Below, piece by piece: positions 1-11,599 of a stretch of DNA of 64,000 nucleotides (positions are counted from its first letter, which is position 1; the number at the start of each line of letters is the position of its first letter). Both the position numbers and the translations under genes were made by a program. Under the pieces are notes generated by a model. The model worked only from the letters and a program-made list of their open reading frames with translations. It was not told the DNA's origin and did not search any database. This stretch comes from Begonia masoniana (lineage: Eukaryota > Streptophyta > Magnoliopsida > Cucurbitales > Begoniaceae), in the NCBI GenBank assembly GCA_022432975.1, contig CM039515.1, positions 18,913,554 through 18,977,553 of the forward strand, written 5' to 3'.

Positions 1-1303
1 AAAATAGATGAAGATGAAGGTGATAAAGTAAGTGAATTTCGTGAAGAGCAATATGAGAAGATGAAGAGAAAATGCAAGAAAATAAAAGTGGAGTGTGTAA
101 AGTAGTGATGGTCGAAATGTAAGGGTGATGTGTGTGAGAAAATGTGATGAAAATGAAGGAGATGGAAATACCTTTGGCGGACCCGAGGAGCTATCTTACG
201 TTTGAGCTCTCGGGTGCACGTTTTTCCGAAAGAAAACGACCACTGTAGGCCTAGGTTTTCTTCCTCGAAGCTCTTACTCTCAAGAGAGCAAGATGAGGGA
301 AAATAAGAGCTAGCCTAGCAACCTTAGAGCTAGAATAGCAATGGAGGACCTCTCCACTCGACAGAAATCGAGGAACACCTGAAGGTTCTTCTAACATGGA
401 GTTAGGGAAATAGAAATTTCATAAATGAGAAAAAGTTGTAATACATGCACCAATGCTATGCATTTATAGGCAACCTAGGTGGATTAGGGTTTGGCACGGA
501 TTTGAAGATGAGATGGCAGCCATTGGATGCAAAATAATTGGCGGCCAAGGAGGGAGAAGCTGTGCGCGCCAATCGGGTGGCCAGCAGCAGCCAGCGCGTG
601 CCATCAACGGCGCTGATGGCGATTTGTGCACGCGCTGCATGAGCGGTCCAGATGCAGCACCTGCGCGCTCCATCAACGGTCTAGATGCAGGATCTGTGTG
701 CGCGCCACGCCAGCGATCCATGTGCTGCCCGCGCGCCTTCATCCAACGGTAGCTGCCCCTGCCCGCGCGCCTATCTGGTGAACTCGGTGCTGCCCCCGCA
801 CGCGCCAGGTGATATTGCTGTGCGCCTAATCCAACAGTGATGGAGAAGGCCGAGCTACCAATTGATCAATGGCTGAAATTGTGCCAACTCCTTGATCCAT
901 TTTGCCACTAACTCTTGTACTTGTAAAATCATACCTTTAAATGTGGGCTTTTCTTTGGGCCAAGGCTTCCTTTGGGCTCCATTTTGTTGATGCATTTCTC
1001 CTTTGTTGAATTAATCTTCAACCCATAATCCACCAACATTCATCTAACCCTAATCATACAATCTAATAAATGATGCAAATATAATAATCCATACAATAAA
1101 GGATAGAGTATGCCAAATAAGTTCAAACCAAAAATTACATAAGTTATTAGGCCAGGAAGACAAATTCCCATGGACCGAATTGTAGCTTCCTTCATCAACT
1201 ACCTGCTAATAAAGAAAATAATTTCCATTAGTAAAAATGTTAAATAATTTATGGGCCTTGGGTCGTGATCTAGTTTTGGGTCTTGATGGCACATCAACTT
1301 GTG
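1..1303. other. Uncharacterised non-coding region
   Basis: No convincing gene. The first 160 bases are very rich in G and A. Positions about 550-840 are GC-rich with repeated gcgc/gtgc words, similar in texture to the GC-rich cores of LTRs at 52,800-53,700 and 55,260-55,860. Short open frames here (453-752 and its antisense) are by-products of that composition. Probably old retroelement sequence, but no LTR ends, primer site or protein similarity can be recognised. Confidence 0.4.
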
Positions 1304-2050
1304 ACACCAATAGTGAACAACAGTAATGGACAGTAATGAAATGCGTAAAGTAAGGAGACACGAGGTTGGTAACGCAGTTTGACAAATTGCCTACGTCTGC
1401 GGGGCCATGCCCAGATTTAAAAATATTTCACAGAGTTCACAAAGTTACAAGATAACCGGACTTATACAAATAAAGACTCCCTCTTATCTTTGTCGCCGTC
1501 TCTCACTAACTTTCCCAATAAAACTGTTTTTGCGAGCTCCCCTCGACTTTGAGATGATCCCTCTAGAGATCTAAATGCGACAAGCTCCCCTTGTCAATAA
1601 TAACTCTTCCCAGAATCCGTGTATGGCAAGATCCCCTTGCCGACGATGAGAATGAAAAGCTCCCCTTGTCAATAAACAGAACTCCTCCCGAGTTCTAGTG
1701 TAGCCTCCTCCCGAGACTGAGCTTCAATGAAGAACAAAGAGGAATGCACCTATGACACTGCTTGTGACACCAACCGTTGTCTTAGGATGCAACCAACCAC
1801 CATACTCGTATAACAATGAAATCCAACAGAGGTAGAGTGTGGAAACAGTCAACAGAGACTGAAACAAACAATAACACATGCACTCGCAGAAGTAAGAGGG
1901 AGGAAATAATGGCGGCTTACGGCACAAGTAATTGTGAGAGAATAATCAATAATCCGCGCACCTATTCTGTGAAGGGTAGATGCTTAAGTATGTCTGCAAC
2001 AAATTTTCGTTTCAAAACAGAATGTACAATATAAGGAAACCGAAATCACA
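1304..2050. repeat. Possible LTR-type retroelement remnant
   Basis: Non-coding stretch containing four variants of a gctccccttg-like word between 1,538 and 1,670, and the phrase gtgacacca at both 1,310 and 1,765. The passage about 1,360-1,410 (a gttggtaacgcagtt-like run followed by tgcctacgtctgcgg) resembles passages common in plant LTR leaders. This is impression only; no LTR boundaries or coding domains can be defined. Confidence 0.25.
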
Positions 2051-2399
2051 TAATCCGTAGTTGTGACACTCTTTGCGATACTTATGGAAAGTACCAGAAT
2101 AAAACTAATTTGGATCCCAGAATAATTGGATCACGAATCTTGCTATCTGTTATGGTACACAGAATTTATAATCTTCAAATCGGCCTTCCATAGATAAATT
2201 CACAAGATAACTTGATTTGCAAGAAACTAACTTTCCTTGTTTTTCAAGCTTACCAAAAGTGAATATTCTGTTTACATGTGGTATCATAATCTCCACAAAA
2301 TCTGCCTGCCTTGCATAAGAAGATTACTGCAATCTTTATTTAATTTTCAAGATAAACGAAGTAAACACTTTAATTAATTTGCCAAAAAATCTATGCCAA

Positions 2400-2850
2400 C
2401 ACATATTTACATTAACAGGGGCAATGAACCTCTATTCTCAGCCCAAATTTTAAGAACGGGTGGTCACCGCCCCCATCAGCCCCCTGTTCTCCAGACATAA
2501 TTTTGAGAACGGGGGGTCGTTTCGGGACGGTGACCCTCATTTCTTCCCCCAAAATATTAGGGGGTGACGCACCCCCTAATATTTTGGGGGAAGAACGGAC
2601 CACCTATCATTCGTAAAAATTGTTCTTGAGAACGAGGGGTCGTTTCGGGACGGTGACCCCCGGTTCCCAAATACCTCTAAAATAGGGAGGTAGGAACAGG
2701 GGTCATTGAGAAGTGGAGACCCCCCGTTTTCCAATCACGTGTGGTGCACGTTGGATGGGGGTCGCCACCCCCTACATCGACCCCCCGACCCAATATGCCT
2801 AGTGCCACGTAAGCATTAGACAGAACGGGTGGTGATCGACTCACCATTCT
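2400..2850. repeat. G/C-tract-rich repeat region upstream of block 1
   Basis: Dense in runs of 4-6 G or C. The phrase ggggtcgtttcgggacggtgaccc occurs twice in near-identical form (about 2,514-2,536 and 2,636-2,658). A 26-bp perfect inverted repeat lies inside it (separate entry). No coding sequence. The same style of text (gaacgggggac, cccccgttct) continues into the foldback element to the right, so the region may be the outer part of a larger transposon. Confidence 0.5.
2541..2595. repeat. 26-bp perfect inverted repeat, 3-nt loop
   Basis: Left arm 2,541-2,566, loop acg 2,567-2,569, right arm 2,570-2,595. The arms are perfectly complementary and include runs of five C, an aaaatatt core and five G. 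Transcribed, it would make a very stable stem; as DNA it could extrude as a cruciform. Confidence 0.9.
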
Positions 2851-2984
2851 AGGCATAAATTAAGAATGGGGTGATCGGCTACATGTCAAAGTTTGATTTG
2901 TTACATTTTTTATAATTTAAGGTTTTAGTTGTTAGGGTTTTTATTTTATGGGGTGTTCTTGCCAAAAACCTAACAAAAAGATCC

Positions 2985-3768
2985 CTGGTGGTTGATCGAT
3001 ATCCTCTCGTTCTGTATTTTACACATAGAACGGGGGACTGTTCTAAAAAAACGTCCCCCATTCTAAAGGGGCTATAAATTACCTTCTTTATTTTATAAAT
3101 TAATTTAAAAAATATCAAATGATATTCAAATTACTTGAAAGTTTTACTACATATTTACCATATAATGAGAAGATAATCTGAAAATGTTTGTAATTTTATA
3201 ACACTTGTATGATTTATTATAATTATTTTATAAAATAATTAACTAAAATTATAATTTATTGTACAAGTGTTATAAAATCACGATACTTTTCATATTATCT
3301 TCTCATAATGTTATGAACAAATGGTAAAAATTGCGAGTAAATTAAATATTGTTTGTTATTTTTTAAAATTAATTTATAAAGTGAAGGGAAACCTTTATAA
3401 ATTAATTTTAAAAACTAACAAAAGATATTTAATTGACTTAAAATTTGTACCACATGTTCATCAAATTATGAAAATATAATAGGAAAATTTTTGTGATTTT
3501 ATAATAATTGTACGATATATTGTAATTTTAGTTAATTAGTTTATAAAATAATTATAATAAATCATACAAGTGTTATAAAATCACAAACATTTTCAGATTA
3601 TCTTCCCATGATGTGCTGAACATGTGATAAAATTTTGAAGTAAATTGAATATTATTTGGTATTTTTTAAATTAATTTATAAAATGAAGAATATAATACAT
3701 GCCCTTTTAGAACAAAGAACGGCCCCCCTGTTCTTTGTAAAATACAGAACAGGAGGATAACCACAAGA
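2985..3768. mobile_element. Foldback (long inverted-repeat) element, copy 1
   Basis: AT-rich, non-coding, close to one large imperfect palindrome centred near 3,380. The left arm's gttctgtatttt (3,009-3,020) pairs with aaaatacagaac (3,739-3,750), and atcctc (3,001) pairs with gaggat (3,753). The inner pairs around acacttgta / tacaagtgt and aaaataattataataaatca also match in inverse order. Outermost sequences (ggtggtt / aaccaca) continue the pairing. Likely a non-autonomous foldback-type DNA transposon. A second copy is at about 24,055-24,870. Confidence 0.7.
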
Positions 3769-3962
3769 GTTTTTTTTATTAGATTTTTAATAGTTTAAGG
3801 TGTTTTGTTAAGATTAATATTTTAAGTATTTTTTTAAAAAAAAATTTACTTTGAGGAGTGAAAATAGATTTAACCCAATATCTCCCTTCATCAACAAGCT
3901 CCTACATTGCACTTATCTTCAGCATTTGTCTTCTTCATTTGCTCTGGTTATTAAGTATTCCA

Positions 3963-5561
3963 ATGGGTTCTTCGTCGGTTTTAAATTTGTGGAAGCTTTT
4001 GAGCTTAGCGATGGCTATGGAAAGCTTGATTTCTCAAGCAGAAGTGAGAGCTTTCTTTGTTTTTGGAGATTCTCTGGTTGATAATGGCAATAATAATTTC
4101 TTAGCAACCACTGCTCGAGCTGATTCGCCTCCTTATGGCGTTGATTTTCCTTCTCATCGACACACTGGACGTTTCTCTAATGGCCTCAACATTCCTGATT
4201 TTATCTGTTAGGGCTCTCTCTCTCTCTCTCCCTCCCTCTCTCTGTCTGCTATTTCTTTTTTATGATCATCATTTTTTATGCTCAGCTTATTGATAGTTTT
4301 TCTATCAGAATCTGAAAGTAACCTTACTAACTTCGTCTCGAAAAATGTGATAAAATGATGGGTTGACATCGGTTTTATTTTTCGATTTGGGTAAAATGTT
4401 TGCATTTTAGGTTGAGACATTGGCTCGAATTTGTTGTTACTGTACTTAAGCTCCGAGCTCACCGGAAGGAAACTTCTCGATGGAGCAAGTTTTGCTTCTG
4501 TCGGAATCGGTATCCTAAACGACACTAGAGTTCAGTTCGTAAGTCCGAATTCATTCCTCTAACTACCAAAATTGAAACCTAAAATTTAAAAGATGCTCGA
4601 GTTTTGCTCATTTTTCAGATTAACATTATCAGAATGAATAGGAAATTTGAGTTTTTTGAAGATTACCAGAGACATTTGAGTGGTTTGATCGGAGCTCAAA
4701 AGGCCAAGCAACTCGTCAATAGGGCTCTCGTCCTCATCACGGTCGGCGGTAACGATTTCGTTAACAACTATTACTTGGTACCTTTCTCAGCTAGGTCCCA
4801 CCAATACTCTCTCCCCGATTACGTCAAATTTCTCATCTTGGAATATCGAAAACTCTTACTCGTAAGTTACCCCCGAGCTCAATATATATACATGCATGTA
4901 CAAGGACATTTAATGTGCTTGTTTAGACTTAGAGGTGTAAGCATTCAATTCTATTTTAAATAAATTATTGAAAATGCAAATGAGAATCAAAATTTATACG
5001 AGTTTGGAGCACGAAGAGTTCTTGTGATGGGGACCAGGCCACTTGGATGCGTCCCCACCGAACTAGGTATGCAAAGCCATAATGGGTAGTGCTCCCTTGA
5101 GCTACAATGAGATGCATTCTTATACAACCCTCAACTTCTTCAAATGGTGAAAGGAATCAACAAATAAATCTGCTCGGACATCTTTATCGCGGCCAACACG
5201 AAGCAAATGCATGACGATTTCATCTCCGATCCTTAAGCATTTGGTACATAATATGTGGAATTCATTTTTTGCTTCCTTTAATATTTTTGGGATTGTAATT
5301 TTTCAAATAATTTTAAACAACTGAGTAGGATTCACCACATTGAAAATAGCGTGTTGTGACCAGGGGCAGTACAACGGGCTCGGATTATGCACACCTGCCT
5401 CAAATTTATGTTCGAACCGAGATGTTTACGCGTTTTGGGACCCATTCCTTCTGTCTGAGAGGGCGAATCATATATTAGTGAAGCAAACTTTGTCCGGCTC
5501 AACAAACTACGTGTATCCAATGAATCTCACCACCATTCTTGCTTTGGATTCAAAGATCTAA
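3963..5561 (+). pseudogene. GDSL esterase/lipase pseudogene, copy 1
   Basis: Five-exon layout of a plant secreted GDSL lipase (LTL1-like group), broken. Exon 1 (from ATG 3,963, chosen because a hydrophobic signal-peptide-like stretch follows) carries block [14 protein letters not shown], with the nucleophilic Ser. Exon 2 (about 4,410-4,538) reads ELTGRKLLDGASFAS with donor gtaagt. Exon 3 (about 4,619-4,861) carries [10 protein letters not shown]. Exon 4 (about 4,995-5,245) carries [17 protein letters not shown] but has several in-frame stops. Exon 5 (about 5,326-5,561) ends in [11 protein letters not shown]. The usual catalytic His context D-x-x-H reads DPFLL, so that His is lost too. Family members hydrolyse lipid or cutin-type esters outside the cell; this copy should encode nothing functional. 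The duplicate at 34,786-36,220 is less damaged in exon 4. Confidence 0.9.
4212..4250. repeat. CT-rich microsatellite in GDSL intron 1
   Basis: Run of ct dinucleotides with ccctccc interruptions directly after exon 1 of the GDSL pseudogene. The counterpart in the duplicate is at about 34,880-34,922 and differs in length. Confidence 0.8.
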
Positions 5562-7302
5562 TTATATAGCCTTTGCTTTGTACGAGAGATGAATTTGCTT
5601 TGGAATTTGAATTTGATGCAAATAATTTCAAATGGTAGGCCTGAGTTATGGAAGTCTTTGCATACTTTTCTCTACCTACCCAACATTTGTTCCAAGGACA
5701 AAGTTTAATATTTATTTATTTTATTTTTAAGAATAATTAAAATGAATACGGGGTAAATTTGAGTTTTATGTTTTATTCTTAATTTATTCTCGTTGAAAAG
5801 TTGTAGCCAACACTTTGCGCAAAATCTAAATTATTTTTTTACGTGTTCTACTCGCAAGATTTTGGGTTAAGCGGAAACGAAAACATTACTTTCAAAGCCG
5901 AAATGTCACAATTGTAATGAATTACAAGTATATGTAGTACTTGAGTGAAGTATAATTGTACAACGTTTGTGGTCGACTTAGCCTTCACAATTACTCGATC
6001 GTTGGTTGTTTTTTTACTTTCAAAGCCGAACTATCACAATTGTAATTTTCTTACAAATGGTTTCTAATTCAAAGAGTTGTTAAAAAAAGTGACAAACAAT
6101 ATTCTAAAAATTTGTTGTAGCATTGTCAACATAGCTTTTGTATTTTTAATTAAATATTTATGATTATTTTAATGAAAGAGCAACATATTATCTCTATCTC
6201 ACGCATTCTAGAACCTCGTTGGTTTTGAATTAGCCATTTGAAAATTTGTTATCAAGAATGAATTGGATGACACAACCTTTTTCATCCAAGACCAAGCTAC
6301 ACAATGATGCAGGGGAAGATTTGTTCGGATAGAAACGTAACGGTATAACAATAACCGATAAATAATTATCAAACTATGGATAATTTGTATTAATTGTTAA
6401 GTTTTAAAGTCTGTTTTCTAAAATAAAGTTCAGTATTGTGATATAAAATCTCTAATAAGATAAACTAAATATATAAAAAATTTTTTAGAAAGATAAATTA
6501 TATCTTTAAGAAGTTAAAACGAATAAAACTAAATATTAAATGAGACAAGAAGAATAAAATATCAAATCATATACTTGGTCATGGGTTAATGGGCTTGGTC
6601 TATATAAGGGCATAAAAAATACTTACATATTAAGTACGCAAAAATTTGAGTCACGTGATATAGAATTTGGGTGCACTCGAGCTTTGATATTGTTTTGGAG
6701 TGTCTTATAACACGATGAATAAAGGTTATGAGAAAATCCCAATTCTTAAAAATATTTTAAAGAAAAAAATGATTGGTATTGGAGTAAGGTTAATCCATTG
6801 ACACATTGAGTTAGTAGGACCGAAACAAACTGGTCGTTATAACATTTTAAGTAAATCTGGGGTCACCCTCTAAAGTTGTTTGATAGGATGTTACTTTGCA
6901 TGTGTCTAATTATTAATTGAATATTAAATAAATAAGAAAATGACACTTTAAAAGTTAAGAGACTAACTCTAATCGTTCTTATATTTAATATGAAAAAAAA
7001 GTTGTGGTTACTCTGTTTACTTTCATTTATTGGATCACATTAGGTATGAGTATGTCATTTAGTTTTCATTATAAAAATATCTATAACAATTAAATTAATT
7101 TGTTATAGAGGAGGGAGAGGGAGAAGGAGAGGGAGAGGGAGAGAGGATTGAAAACCGTGCAAATAGTTTGGGAAAGAATTACCACATACACCAATTTATT
7201 CTATATGTGAATCATAATGATTCACTCATGTGGTGGAATTAAAATACAAAAACACATGCATCAACCAAACCACGTAATGCAATTGCAGAAGATAATGAAA
7301 CC
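5562..7302. other. AT-rich intergenic region between GDSL pseudogene and GLP gene 1
   Basis: No gene seen. Matches block 2 at about 36,221-37,334, which lacks a stretch equivalent to roughly 5,690-6,090. Contains a GA microsatellite at 7,108-7,145. Since the GLP gene is on the minus strand, the right end is its 3' flank. Confidence 0.6.
7108..7145. repeat. GA-rich microsatellite
   Basis: gagggagagggagaagg-type purine run. The block 2 counterpart (about 37,154-37,178) is shorter, so this is a length marker between the two GLP copies. Confidence 0.85.
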
Positions 7303-8072
7303 CTAATTGTTATCGTACCAGAACTGCTTCTGGAGATAAGCTATGGTGTTCTTGTCAACCTGGAAAGCCTTCGTCAGAACATCAGGAGAAATCGGAGGAG
7401 TCGACCCAAACACAGCATTTGCAATCGTAATAACTCCTGGGTTTTGGCTACTCAGCCCAGCAAAAGCCAAAGCATTTGTGTATCCAACGTTGAGTTGAAA
7501 ATGGATGAGTCCCACCGGAAAAACAAAGACGTCTCCTTTGTTTAAAACTTTGGTGAAGAGACGGTTTTGATTGTTTTGGAGGTTGGACGTGACGAATCCG
7601 ACGAGAAGTTTGCCTTCAGCGACGAAGAGGATCTCGGAGGCGCGAGGGTGGGTGTGCGGTGGGTTTTGACCACCCGGAGCGTAGTCGATTCGAGCGAGGG
7701 ATATGCCGAGCGTGTTGAGTCCCGGCAGATTGTTGATGTTCACGGCGGTGACTTTTGAGCCGACGGGGTTAGATGTGTTTCCGGGCTTGTCCAGGCCGGA
7801 GAAGAAGAAGTCATCAGCAATGACATAGTTTGGGTTCTTACAAAATTTTCCATTGACAAACACTGCAAATAAAACAAAAAGAAGTTAAGCAAATGAACCA
7901 TCGTCTGGTTTTAAGTTATCATGAGAAGAAAGAGTGTAAAACCTTTTGGGTCTGTCTCGTTAATGGCGACGCAGAAGTCCTGAAGAGAACCAGGGTCGTC
8001 AGCTGAAGTAGTAATGGAGAAAGATAAAGCCAGTAGGGCAAAAACTGGAAGAAGCAGAATCATCTTCTCCAT
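7303..8072 (-). CDS. Germin-like protein (cupin), copy 1
   Basis: Two exons: 8,072-7,943 and 7,862-7,303, with an 80-bp GT-AG intron that splits a Val codon; 229 residues, the normal GLP size. Residues 1-24 form a hydrophobic signal peptide, mature start likely [11 protein letters not shown]. Cys34 and Cys51 are the conserved disulfide pair. Germin box 1 ([15 protein letters not shown]) supplies His113, His115 and Glu120; box 2 ([15 protein letters not shown]) supplies His164. These four are the Mn-binding set of the cupin barrel. Possible N-glycosylation at Asn38 and Asn72. GLPs are secreted, hexameric cell-wall proteins; some have superoxide dismutase or oxalate oxidase activity, and which applies here cannot be read from sequence. 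ATG 8,072 starts the hydrophobic leader; a second Met lies three codons on. Reading frame and splice sites look intact. Seven residues differ from copy 2. Confidence 0.95.
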
Positions 8073-8145
8073 TGTTGAACGAAGCTCTCTCTACGAATAC
8101 TCGTTTGTGTTACAAGGGTGAGATATCTTGCTATCCACATTTGCC

Positions 8146-8154
8146 TATTTATAG
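8146..8154 (-). promoter_or_regulatory. TATA box of GLP gene 1
   Basis: Minus-strand ctataaata, 74 bp upstream of the ATG at 8,072. The same element at the same spacing precedes GLP copy 2. Confidence 0.75.
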
Positions 8155-8399
8155 CTATCAACAGTGTTGAACCAGTCTCTCTTTCTCTCTCTACGACTTG
8201 CTTCTCTCTTTAACCAAGGGGGAAGAACTGGTAAGTCTTGGCAGATCTTTTTTTTATTGTTTTGGTAGTAAGATTGTACGAAAGTTTCCATACCTGAAAG
8301 CGTCGCTCCAATTACATTTCGGGTGGTTTGATTTATGGATAGAAAATCGAGTGTCTGACTTTTTCAGCTCGTAGAAATTAGCCTTTTATAATGGGTAAA

Positions 8400-9340
8400 A
8401 TCAAAAATACCCCTCTCAGTATTTATTAAAAAAACTCTCAAACAAAAAGTCATCGCAGTCAAATCCTCAAACAATCGAAAACTCTTAGAAAAATCCCGAC
8501 AGATCGCCGCATGCCCCTCGAATTGTACTTCAGGGGGCCGAATCCAAATCGTGGCCCCCCACATGGCTGTATACAAAGACACGCGGGGCCCGTGTAAAAC
8601 TTACGGCCCCCCGCGTTCCACGGGGGAAGATGTGAGGGTCTGTGGCCCTCAAGCACATGTGCTGCACGCGAACACATGCAGGGGGCGCACCACATATTCG
8701 GCCAGCCACATTATACTGGGTTCGACGCGAAGGGATTGGATCACCCTAGCATGTGAATCAACTTCGGGGTGTCGTAAATCCGACTCGGCCCCCCGCGTTT
8801 CATAGAAAATTTAATGCGGGGAGCCGTAATTTCAAACTCGACCCCCCGAGTCTTTGCGGGGGGCCACAAATCAATTGTTAATATGTCGATAGGAATGTGG
8901 GGGGCCACGAATCGAATTCTCAACCCCCCAAAATCTCATCCGCATATCAATAATTGATCTGTAGATGGGAACGCGAGGGGCCGCATCAGATTTGCGGCCC
9001 CCCGAACTCCCATCCATAGATCAATAATTGATATGTGGATGGGAACGCAGGGGGCCGCATCAGATTCGCAATCCCCCGAAATCCCATCCACAGATCATTG
9101 GATGGGAACGCGGGGGCTACATCAGATTCGCGGCCCCACAAACTCCTATCCACAGATCAATAATTGATCTGTGGATGGGAATGTGAAAGGTCGAATCATG
9201 TTTGTGGGTAGTGGTTCTCAATCAGTGTGTCGAACTCCTTTATTATTTAAGGAGCTCTGCCCTCCATTCTCCGAAATCTCTGAAATTTCTCACAAATTTT
9301 TTCTTTGCACAGTCGAATTTTTTCTGTTTTAATAAGAACG
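8400..9340 (+). repeat. GC-rich palindromic 5' region of MULE copy 1
   Basis: Non-coding. Positions 8,510-8,940 are full of ggggggcc/ggcccccc pairs. Positions about 8,940-9,200 hold roughly 3.5 diverged units of a 75-bp repeat with an inverted-repeat core (tccacagatcaataattga-type). Then comes an AT-rich promoter-like stretch (tttattatttaagg, about 9,238-9,251) and the MULE start codon at 9,341. The same arrangement precedes the MULE copies at 39,455 and 43,021, so it belongs to the transposon rather than the GLP gene. Confidence 0.65.
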
Positions 9341-11560
9341 ATGGATTTTGATCCAAATAGATAGTTTGAATTAGACGATGAAGTAGATAGTGATGCCGAT
9401 ATGAATTGGTATTCAGATTAGACTCCTGCATATGGTGATGATGGCTCAGATGAAAATAAACAAATACCTGTGTGTTCTACATCCAGAACTCTAGACGATC
9501 AATTCGAACATTGGTTGTTTCGGTCGATGATGAGGTTGAAAGCGTACAGGTAAGGGAAGAAATTCGAATGGAGTTTTTTATGACTAGAGAATATGCATAT
9601 TTAAGGGATCTTAAAAACGAAATAAAAGATTATTCTATAAAACATGGATTAGGTATTGTATTCACTAAAAGTGAATAGAGTCGATTAACGGCTAAGTGTT
9701 CAGAAGGGTGTGAGTGGCATTTACATGCTTTGCTGAAGCAAGATGAGCTTACCTATCAGATAAAGACTTTGGTCAATACTCACAATTGTGCGAGGATAAT
9801 TGAGAATAAACACGTTAGTGCAAAATGGATGGATCATCGTTATCCGGCCTAGGTTCAAAAGTCACCTAGGTGGGACATATCTTTCATTGTGGAGACAGTG
9901 AGGATGGATCACAGATCTCACATTACACCTAGTCTTGCTAGAAGAGCAAGAAACTTAGCTCTCACACTTAACGAAGGCAAGGGCAACGAACAATACAAGT
10001 TAGTTTGGTCATACAAAGCAGAAATACATAGAACAAATTCGAAGAGCACTTTTGAAGTGCATACTTACGATACGGGGAGCACATTAGTGTGCCAAAGAGT
10101 GTATATGTGTTTGGCCGCTTTCAAGGCGGGTTTGCTGCAGTTTGGTCGCTCTATTATCTGTTTGGATGACTGTCACCTTAAGGGCTCATGTCCCGGACAA
10201 TTACTCACAACTGTTAGTATTGATACGAATGATGGAATATATCCCGTTGCTGTTGCCAACGTCGAAAAAGAGACCGAGGAAACATGGACGTGATTTTTGA
10301 AACTTTTGAAGGTAGACCTGTACACTGAATTGGGAGTCGGATGAACTATTGTTTCGGATCGACAAAAAGTATATTGTTTAATTAAATTATTTGTGGTGTA
10401 ATTAAAGTGTGTAACTAACTTTGTTTTAATATCAGGGGTTAAGGATTGTTATGGATGAAGAATTTAAAGAAGCTGAACACTGCTTCTGCCTCCGGCACAT
10501 GTACGCAAACTTTAAAGGACCGTTTTGAGGGAGACCATACAAAGAGGCGATGTGGAAGGCAGCCAGAGCACCCACAAGACGTCATTTCGAATTAGAAATG
10601 AAGAAATTACATGAGCTTAGCCCGGCTGCCCACGAATGGCTTCGAGGAGAAGAGCCTAGATATTTGGCTAGTCATGCCTTCTCTTCAATTCCCAAGTGCA
10701 AAATTGACTTAAATAATTTGTGCAAGTCATTCAATGCACTTATATTGCCTATCAGGGACAAATTGATCCTCACCATACGATCCGAACGTACATGATGACT
10801 CGCATCGTTAAAAAATTTGAGAGGATGGCTTAATTAACGACCCTCATGTGTCCCCAAATATATAAAAAGCCTGACAAGCTAGTAGATGCAGCTAGAAATT
10901 GGAGCCTTACGCTTGGGGGAGGTTCACGATTTCAAGTGAGCAACGACAATGAACAATTCATTGTCGACATGAATACATGGGTGTACGAATGCACCAGGTG
11001 GACACTTACTGGAATCTCGTGTGTACATGTCATTTCATGTATCTATTTCTTGAGAGTGGAACCAGAAATTTACGTGCATCCATACTATCACCAGGTGACT
11101 TTCTTGCAGATGTACTCCAATTTTATTTAACCCGTGAACGGCCAATTAATGTAGCCGGATACTCCAGGTATGGGGAAACTCTTCCCTCTAAAAAATATCA
11201 CCAACCTGGTAGACCCAAGAGACAACAGTGCGAGATGTCGATAAGACATCAAATTTGGCAGCTAGTAGGCAGAACTCAAAGATGTTGTGTGATATATGTT
11301 GGCAGTACGGGTATAATAGTCGCACTTGTCCTAACTGAGGATCCACTTCAGGTGCTGCTGCTTCTCAAGACACGTTTATGGGTTACAACACAAATGAGGA
11401 GACATAGGTACAGTTCTAAACATTTTGCTCATAAACACGTTGTCATTTTTTTTAATATAGTTTTCATTATGTGCAAAAATCTACGACGCGCGGCCGAGGC
11501 AGGAGCAGAAGAAATTGACTGTTGTAATTTGTGTTGTATTTCAGCTATGTTCATGTAATT
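9341..11560 (+). pseudogene. Mutator-like (MULE) transposase, copy 1, degraded
   Basis: MuDR-type transposase remnant with many stops. An acidic N-terminus (ELDDEVDSDADMNWY, from 9,341) has a stop eight codons in. A MULE zinc-finger-like region follows, then the catalytic core: LDDCHLKG near 10,165 (first Asp of the DDE triad, usually LDGCHLKG), VSDRQK near 10,355 (second Asp), an intron about 10,369-10,434, then HCFCLRHMYANFK (family C-x2-H motif). A SWIM-type zinc finger, CTRWTLTGISCVH, is at about 10,990. Active MULE transposases cut and reinsert DNA between terminal inverted repeats; this one cannot make full-length protein. The best relative in the window is the equally broken copy at 43,021-49,200. 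Confidence 0.85.
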
Positions 11561-11599
11561 TAAAGGTTTTTTCAAATTATAATCATGTGACTCACTGAA

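Larger units (their letters stand above)
2853..11585 (+). repeat. Segmental duplication, block 1
   Basis: Direct duplicate of the block starting at 23,933. Shared order: foldback element, GDSL pseudogene, GLP gene, GC-rich palindromic region, MULE transposase. The left edge is recognised from ggcataaattaagaa (about 2,853) against ggcgtaaattaagaa (about 23,934). The right edge is where MULE 3' sequence stops matching, near 11,585 (partner about 49,215). This copy has no LTR insertions. Exact ends need alignment. Confidence 0.85.

Noticed and set aside
453..752. 99-codon frame and its antisense partner
   Set aside because: GC-rich, stop-poor composition on both strands, no family signature, no splice or promoter context.
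3858..3962. Start codon 3,858 for the GDSL gene
   Set aside because: It adds 35 residues ahead of a normal signal peptide; ATG 3,963 gives the expected leader length. The gene is broken either way.
7567..7758. Plus-strand frames inside the GLP genes (also 37,599-37,790)
   Set aside because: Antisense shadows of the well-supported minus-strand GLP exon.
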